From assembly GCA_031268395.1 (NCBI GenBank), contig JAIRXI010000030.1, forward strand, positions 1 to 18,534: a DNA stretch of 18,534 nt, written 5' to 3'. The translations under genes were made by a program, and so were the position numbers. The first letter of the stretch is position 1. Each line of letters begins with the position of its first letter. Positions 15,135 to 18,534 of the stretch are shown piece by piece. Below the pieces are notes generated by a model. It saw nothing but the letters and a program-made list of their open reading frames with translations. It did not search any database and had not been told where the DNA came from. Source of the stretch: Tannerella sp. GTDB taxonomy: Bacteria > Bacteroidota > Bacteroidia > Bacteroidales > Tannerellaceae.

Positions 15135-15611
15135 ATGGTATATAAAAAACTGGAAGAAAAAGAGATTGCAGAAGCCGGAAAACTGCTTCTCGAATATGTC
15201 GGATGGATGGATCGGGACCTGTCGTTTCAAAACATTGATGAAGAACTGGACAGCTTTCCCAAAATATACAGCGAGCCGGACGGATGTTTTATTGTTGCAG
15301 TGGAAGGGGAGGCTGTGGTCGGATGTGTCGGACTGAAAAAACTGGACGGCAGGACTTGTGAAATGAAAAGACTGTATGTCGACGATCGGCATAAGGGAAA
15401 AGGCGTCGGAAAGAAACTGGCTGAGAAAATAATCGAAGAGGCACGGGCAATGAATTACGAAAGAATGAGGCTGGATACGCTGTACTCCATGACGGCGGCG
15501 CTGGCGATATACCGCAGAAACGGATTTTACGAGATCGAACCATACTACCACAATCCTTACAGCGGAGTAATCTACCTGGAAAAAAAATTACAGGAAGGGC
15601 AGGCCGGATAA
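15135..15611 (+). CDS. GNAT-family N-acetyltransferase
   Basis: The 158-residue product is a single GNAT domain that would move an acetyl group from acetyl-CoA to an amine. Motif A is visible at about 77-100: M-K-R-L-Y-V-D-D-R-H-K-G-K-G-V-G-K-K-L, where K-G-K-G-V-G binds the CoA pyrophosphate. It is followed by M-R-L-D-T-L (111-116) and Y-R-R-N-G-F-Y-E-I (126-134). The preceding P-D-G-C-F-I-V-A-V-E-G-E-A-V-V-G-C-V-G is typical of a subgroup whose substrate I do not know. I chose ATG 15135 because family similarity starts there and GGAAG lies nearby; the frame also opens at ATG 15015, adding 40 residues with no similarity but lying right after the -7 box. The longer form is therefore possible. 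It precedes the glycosidase gene by 70 bases without an obvious terminator. Confidence 0.85.
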   Translation: MVYKKLEEKEIAEAGKLLLEYVGWMDRDLSFQNIDEELDSFPKIYSEPDGCFIVAVEGEAVVGCVGLKKLDGRTCEMKRLYVDDRHKGKGVGKKLAEKIIEEARAMNYERMRLDTLYSMTAALAIYRRNGFYEIEPYYHNPYSGVIYLEKKLQEGQAG

Positions 15612-15681
15612 GCGGGAGAAATCGGAACGCGCCGGTCCGGCCGCTCAAAACATATACATATAACAATTACATGATTTAAAA

Positions 15682-17655
15682 ATGAAAGGGACTACAATGA
15701 AAACGATCAAGACTGTTTTTTTCACGCTGCTGTTTGCGGCGTTATTTTCCGGCTGTCCGTCGAACGGGGATACGCGACGGGGATCGGGCCGCGGGGCGAA
15801 GGCCGCGCTGGACTATTCGCTGCCGGCGGAAGCATACAAAAGCCGGATGCAGGCGAGCGACCCGGCCGGCTGGCATCCCGTGGCGTTTCGCGCCGTTGCG
15901 CCGGTGGGGGGGATTACGCTTTCCGGCGACGGGCTGTTCAGGCCGGTTCTGGAACGGAATATCTCGTACCTGCTCCGCTCCTTTTCCGCCACCCATATAC
16001 TGCATCCTTTCCTGCTCCGCGCGGGCAAGACCTTCGAGCCGGACAGCGTACCGCAAGAGCCGTTCTGGGATACGGAACTGAGGGGTTCGAGCGCCGGACG
16101 TTTCCTGATGGGCGCCGGCAACACGCTTCGATGGATCGACCATGCGGAGCTGAGGGCGCGCCTCGACGAAATCATCGACGGGATTGAGGCCTGCCGCAAA
16201 CCGGACGGCTACATCCTGCCCTACGAACCCGACCCGGACAGCCTGCGCAGCGAAGAACCCAATTATGCTCGCGCCTGGCTGACCCACGGACTGATCGACG
16301 CTGCCATCGCCGGCAATCCGAAAGCCGGCGGCCTGCTGCGCGGACATGCCGACTGGTTCAACACGTGGGACGTGATGCATCCGAGGCTGCTCTACTGGCA
16401 TAACAACAATCATCAGGGGCACATTGCAAGTACCCGGACATACCTCTCGCCGGTCGGCCAACCGGAAGATTTGCAGACGGCCGAAAAATATTATGTATGC
16501 GACTGGTGGATCGACGAACTGGCGGCCGGACGCGAGGAAGCAATATGGCAATATCCCCTCCAAAATCCGCACTGTTACCTGATCGCCAGTTTTGAAGCCT
16601 ACCTGGATCACTACATCGCGACCGGCGACGAGTCTTTTCTGGAGGCCATGCTTGGCGCCTGGAAACTGATCCGTGAAAGCTGGGAACATGTGGGCGGAAG
16701 CATTGCCGTCTGCGAAAACCAGTGGGACCTCGAAAACGGCAGGCGCGTGCTGAAACACTGGGACAAGACCCACGAATGCAGTCATCCCCCCCGCTCCTGC
16801 TACCTGACCGGCTACGGGCATACGGGCGAGACCTGCGGCACCGTCTTCTGGGTGAAATTCAACCAGCGGCTTCACCAGCTCTATCCCGACGAAGAAAAAT
16901 ACATGGCGGAAATCGAAAAGTCGATTTATAATATCTCGCTGGCAAACCAGCAGGACAACGGCACCATCCGTTACCACACCATCATGCAGGGGAAAAAAGA
17001 AAAGCTCAAAGCCTCCAACTCCTGTTGCGAAGGACAGGGCACGCGACTGCTCGGTTCGCTGCCGGAATACATCTATTCGATTGCCTCCGACGGGTTATAC
17101 GTAAATCTCTACGAACCGTCTTCCATCCGCTGGGAAAGCGGCGGACAGTCCGTCGGCCTGACACAGGAAAGCCGCTTCCCCTTCCGCCCGGAAGTGGCGC
17201 TGACCCTGTCCGCGCCGGCGCCGGTAAAGATGAAGCTGAGGATACGCATCCCCTCCTGGGCGGCGCAAAACGTGTCGATAACCGTAAACGGCAAGCCGTT
17301 CGCAACCGGCAAGCCCGGCAGCTACGCCCAACTCTCGCGCCGCTGGCAGGAGGGCGACCGGATCGCCTTTACGCTGCCGGCAGACCTGCGCATCTCCCCG
17401 TATGAGGGGCTGGATACCGTTCCGGGCTACAAGCGTTATGCGGTAGAATACGGCCCCCTGCTCCTGGCCGCCACCGGCGAAGGCGAAATCCCGCACATCC
17501 TCGCCTCCACCGGCCTCGAAAACAAACTGATCCCCGACCCTGCCCGTCCGCTGCACTTTTCGATTGCGGACGACGGGTCGCATACATTCGTCCCCTACTG
17601 GCTGCTCTCGGACGAACCGTTTACCGTATATCCGCTCATAAAAGAAAACCCGTAG
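15682..17655 (+). CDS. GH127-type (DUF1680) beta-L-arabinofuranosidase-like lipoprotein
   Basis: This 657-residue protein is probably an exported glycoside hydrolase removing beta-L-arabinofuranose or a related sugar from plant glycans. The N-terminus is a lipoprotein signal with lipobox L-F-S-G-C25, so it should be anchored to a membrane by its Cys. The catalytic part is an (alpha/alpha)6 barrel (about 75-470). Key GH127 residues can be matched to HypBA1: the acid E383 and zinc ligand C385 in G-E-T-C-G-T, the catalytic Cys pair C448-C449 in S-N-S-C-C-E-G-Q-G-T-R, and probably E365 as the remaining zinc ligand. A C-terminal beta-sandwich follows (about 470-650; L-R-I-R-I-P-S-W-A, Y-A-V-E-Y-G-P-L-L-L-A). 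The start could be Met6 (15697). No SusC/SusD pair or other glycan gene is beside it, so its substrate cannot be refined. A palindromic repeat region follows directly. Confidence 0.9.
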   Translation: MKGTTMKTIKTVFFTLLFAALFSGCPSNGDTRRGSGRGAKAALDYSLPAEAYKSRMQASDPAGWHPVAFRAVAPVGGITLSGDGLFRPVLERNISYLLRSFSATHILHPFLLRAGKTFEPDSVPQEPFWDTELRGSSAGRFLMGAGNTLRWIDHAELRARLDEIIDGIEACRKPDGYILPYEPDPDSLRSEEPNYARAWLTHGLIDAAIAGNPKAGGLLRGHADWFNTWDVMHPRLLYWHNNNHQGHIASTRTYLSPVGQPEDLQTAEKYYVCDWWIDELAAGREEAIWQYPLQNPHCYLIASFEAYLDHYIATGDESFLEAMLGAWKLIRESWEHVGGSIAVCENQWDLENGRRVLKHWDKTHECSHPPRSCYLTGYGHTGETCGTVFWVKFNQRLHQLYPDEEKYMAEIEKSIYNISLANQQDNGTIRYHTIMQGKKEKLKASNSCCEGQGTRLLGSLPEYIYSIASDGLYVNLYEPSSIRWESGGQSVGLTQESRFPFRPEVALTLSAPAPVKMKLRIRIPSWAAQNVSITVNGKPFATGKPGSYAQLSRRWQEGDRIAFTLPADLRISPYEGLDTVPGYKRYAVEYGPLLLAATGEGEIPHILASTGLENKLIPDPARPLHFSIADDGSHTFVPYWLLSDEPFTVYPLIKENP

Positions 17656-17674
17656 CCCTTCCCCGGGAACAGTG

Positions 17675-17818
17675 GTGTGCCAAAAGCACGCAGATGACGC
17701 AGATTGAATGGATTTCCGCAGATTTTATCCGTTCAACTGCGTCTTTTTTTCACGTTCCTGTTTTCCCGTATCTGCGAAAATCTCCAACATCTGCGTCATC
17801 TGCGTGCTTTTGACACTT
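17675..17818. repeat. Long interrupted palindrome downstream of the glycosidase gene
   Basis: A 24-base arm at 17681-17704 (CAAAAGCACG...GACGCAGAT) is repeated exactly as its reverse complement at 17789-17812. Outer GTGT/ACAC and inner segments around GATTTCCGCAGAT and ATCTGCGAAAATC extend the pairing imperfectly, with T-rich sequence in the loop. The arm itself contains a short CGCAGAT/GACGCAGAT internal repetition. Placed 20 bases after the glycosidase stop codon, it could act as a transcription stop or 3' end stabiliser, or be a mobile miniature element. Confidence 0.85.
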
Positions 17819-17880
17819 CACCGTCGTGTCCGGAAGAGGGCCTGCCGGTAAAAAACGGCCGGTCCCAGCCGGGACGGGCC

Positions 17881-17916
17881 CCTGCTCGGCGTAGCGGGAC
17901 GCTGCGCCGAGCAGGG
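17881..17916. repeat. GC-rich hairpin A, first copy
   Basis: CCTGCTCGGCGTAGCG pairs with CGCTGCGCCGAGCAGG, a 16-base stem with one T-G wobble and a GGA loop. A smaller hairpin (17857-17880, GTCCC/GGGAC extended by GGCC/GGCC) directly precedes it. No T-tract follows. Confidence 0.8.
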
Positions 17917-18115
17917 CAGGAAACCCGAAGCCGTGCCCGGTTTGGCGATTGCTTCGTGCCTCGCAATGACGGGGCACGGCGCGCTGTCCTGCAAGGACGA
18001 CGGAATGTGGCTTTCGAAATGTTTCATGGAAAAGAAAATCGTCCGGGTAGCAAGCTATCCGGACGATTGAAATAATTAACGAAACAAGTTTATTGAGAAA
18101 CCTTATCGTTCAGCG
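17916..18115. repeat. 200-nt direct repeat, copy 1
   Basis: This segment recurs 309 bases downstream (18225-18424) with four single-base differences that I can find, about 98% identity and no gaps. It begins GCAGGAAACCCGAAG, contains TTGGCGATTGCTTCGTGCC and a strong hairpin, and ends TCAGCG. It does not carry a plausible gene. Confidence 0.92.
18037..18068. repeat. Hairpin B inside repeat copy 1
   Basis: AATCGTCCGGGTAGC pairs with GCTATCCGGACGATT: about 14 pairs including one G-T wobble, closed by a four-base loop. On the minus strand it is followed by TTTTCTTTTCC, giving it the shape of an intrinsic terminator for leftward transcription. The same structure recurs in copy 2. Confidence 0.78.
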
Positions 18116-18138
18116 TCGAGTGTAGACGCGCAGGCCCC

Positions 18139-18167
18139 GCTCGGCGTAGCGGGACGCTACGCCGAGC
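18139..18167. repeat. GC-rich hairpin A, second copy
   Basis: GCTCGGCGTAGCG and CGCTACGCCGAGC form a perfect 13-base stem with a GGA loop. It corresponds to the first hairpin at an offset of 255 bases; one arm base differs and turns the T-G wobble of the first copy into a T-A pair, so pairing is preserved. Confidence 0.82.
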
Positions 18168-18180
18168 AGGGGATGTGCAC

Positions 18181-18280
18181 CGTCATTGCGACTGCGAGGA
18201 ACGAAGCAGGAAGCAATCGCCGAAGCAGGAAACCCGAAGCCGTGCCCGGTTTGGCGATTGCTTCGTGCCTCGCAATGACG
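18181..18280. repeat. Inverted repeat of a dispersed-repeat-like sequence
   Basis: The left arm (18181-18221, starting CGTCATTGCGA and ending GAAGCAATCGCC) matches the reverse complement of 18253-18280 (GGCGATTGC...GCAATGACG), apart from short insertions of about six and seven bases in the left arm. The right arm is shared with repeat copy 1 (17944-17971), but the left arm lies in a 54-base segment (18171-18224) absent from the first copy. The GTCATTGCGAGG...GAAGCAATC theme resembles small palindromic elements seen in many bacterial genomes. Confidence 0.72.
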
Positions 18281-18424
18281 GGGCACGGCGCGCTGTCCTG
18301 CAAGGACGACGGAATATGGCTTTCGAAATGGTTCATGGAAAAGAAAATCGTCCGGGTAGCAAGCTATCCGGACGATTGAAATAATTAACGAAACAAGTTT
18401 ATTGAGAAACCCTATCGTCCAGCG
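18225..18424. repeat. 200-nt direct repeat, copy 2
   Basis: Near-identical partner of 17916-18115. The differences I see are G/A and T/G in the middle (ATGTGG to ATATGG; ATGTTTC to ATGGTTC) and two T/C changes near the end. It carries the second hairpin B at 18346-18377. The near identity suggests a recent duplication or ongoing gene conversion. Confidence 0.92.
18346..18377. repeat. Hairpin B inside repeat copy 2
   Basis: Identical to the hairpin in copy 1, with the same T-rich stretch on the minus-strand side. Conservation of the full stem is expected from the recent duplication and is not by itself proof of function. Confidence 0.78.
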
Positions 18425-18445
18425 CAGGGTCGTCGCGTGCGGCGA

Positions 18446-18472
18446 CCCCGCTCGGCGTAGCGTCCCGCTACG
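18446..18472. repeat. Third, partial hairpin A with inverted loop
   Basis: CCCCGCTCGGCGTAGCG (18446-18462) repeats 18135-18151, but the following loop reads TCC instead of GGA. The inner 17 bases (18456-18472) are the exact reverse complement of 18145-18161, so the hairpin tip appears flipped. The right arm diverges after CGCTACG. Confidence 0.6.
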
Positions 18473-18534
18473 TCGTGTTAAAAGCAAGGCTCCCGCCGTG
18501 CGCCGATCTCGCGTATAAATATGTTGTTCGGATT

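Larger units (their letters stand above)
17656..18534. other. Gene-free, repeat-rich region
   Basis: These 879 bases contain no reading frame with recognisable protein content; the open frames that exist run through palindromes and repeats and are duplicated only because the DNA is. The region holds a long interrupted palindrome, two 200-nt direct repeats, GC-rich hairpins and fragments of a dispersed-repeat-like sequence, each listed separately. The last 60 bases show nothing I can identify. Confidence 0.7.

Noticed and set aside
15742..16977. A 411-codon minus-strand open frame opposite the GH127 gene
   Set aside because: GH127 catalytic motifs and a lipoprotein signal establish the plus strand as coding.
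17704..18487. Several short open frames in the repeat region, some nearly identical to each other
   Set aside because: They run through palindromes and hairpins; their similarity comes from the 200-nt duplication and not from protein conservation.
17656..18534. Possible CRISPR array
   Set aside because: There are only two long repeats of 200 nt with no regular short repeat-spacer pattern and no cas genes.

Overview
The window looks like a chromosomal segment from a fairly GC-rich member of the Bacteroidales (phylum Bacteroidota). The evidence is promoter -7 boxes of the TAnnTTTG type, almost no Shine-Dalgarno sequences, a fused ResB-CcsA cytochrome c maturation protein, a DUF2007-plus-tandem-UspA stress protein, a small MTRTMTF-type DNA-binding protein and a lipoprotein beta-L-arabinofuranosidase. 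The species cannot be named from the sequence. I see no rRNA, CRISPR array, phage genes or insertion sequence.

Layout, left to right. At 1-105 is the 5' end of a leftward Gfo/Idh/MocA-type oxidoreductase. It is divergent from a rightward ResB-CcsA fusion (279-2720). A leftward pair follows: a small HTH-like protein (3988-4266) and a universal stress protein (2777-3901). A rightward PIF1/RecD-like SF1 helicase with a C-terminal HTH (4539-6755) has the best full promoter in the window.

The most notable region is 7049-11051. It is a compact leftward four-gene operon encoding, in order of transcription, an MtaB-like methanol:corrinoid methyltransferase, a UroD/MtaA-superfamily methyltransferase, a MtaC/MtbC-like corrinoid protein and a protein resembling the methionine synthase reactivation domain. 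A divergent AraC-family regulator (11179-12045) sits next to the first gene. Together these could take a methyl group from methanol or a related compound to a corrinoid and on to an unknown acceptor, with the fourth protein keeping the corrinoid active. Such a complete set is typical of methanogens and acetogens; coenzyme M is not expected as the acceptor in a Bacteroidales cell.

Histidine synthesis follows: hisD and hisC (leftward, 12197-14533) without hisG or hisB beside them. Upstream of hisD lies a tRNA-Gln(CTG) with its own promoter, a duplicated leader and a downstream terminator. A short heptamer tandem repeat array stands just before the promoter of a GNAT acetyltransferase. A GH127-type lipoprotein glycosidase (15682-17655) is the last gene. 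The final 879 bases hold no convincing gene: they consist of a long interrupted palindrome, two 200-nt direct repeats about 98% identical, and several strong hairpins.
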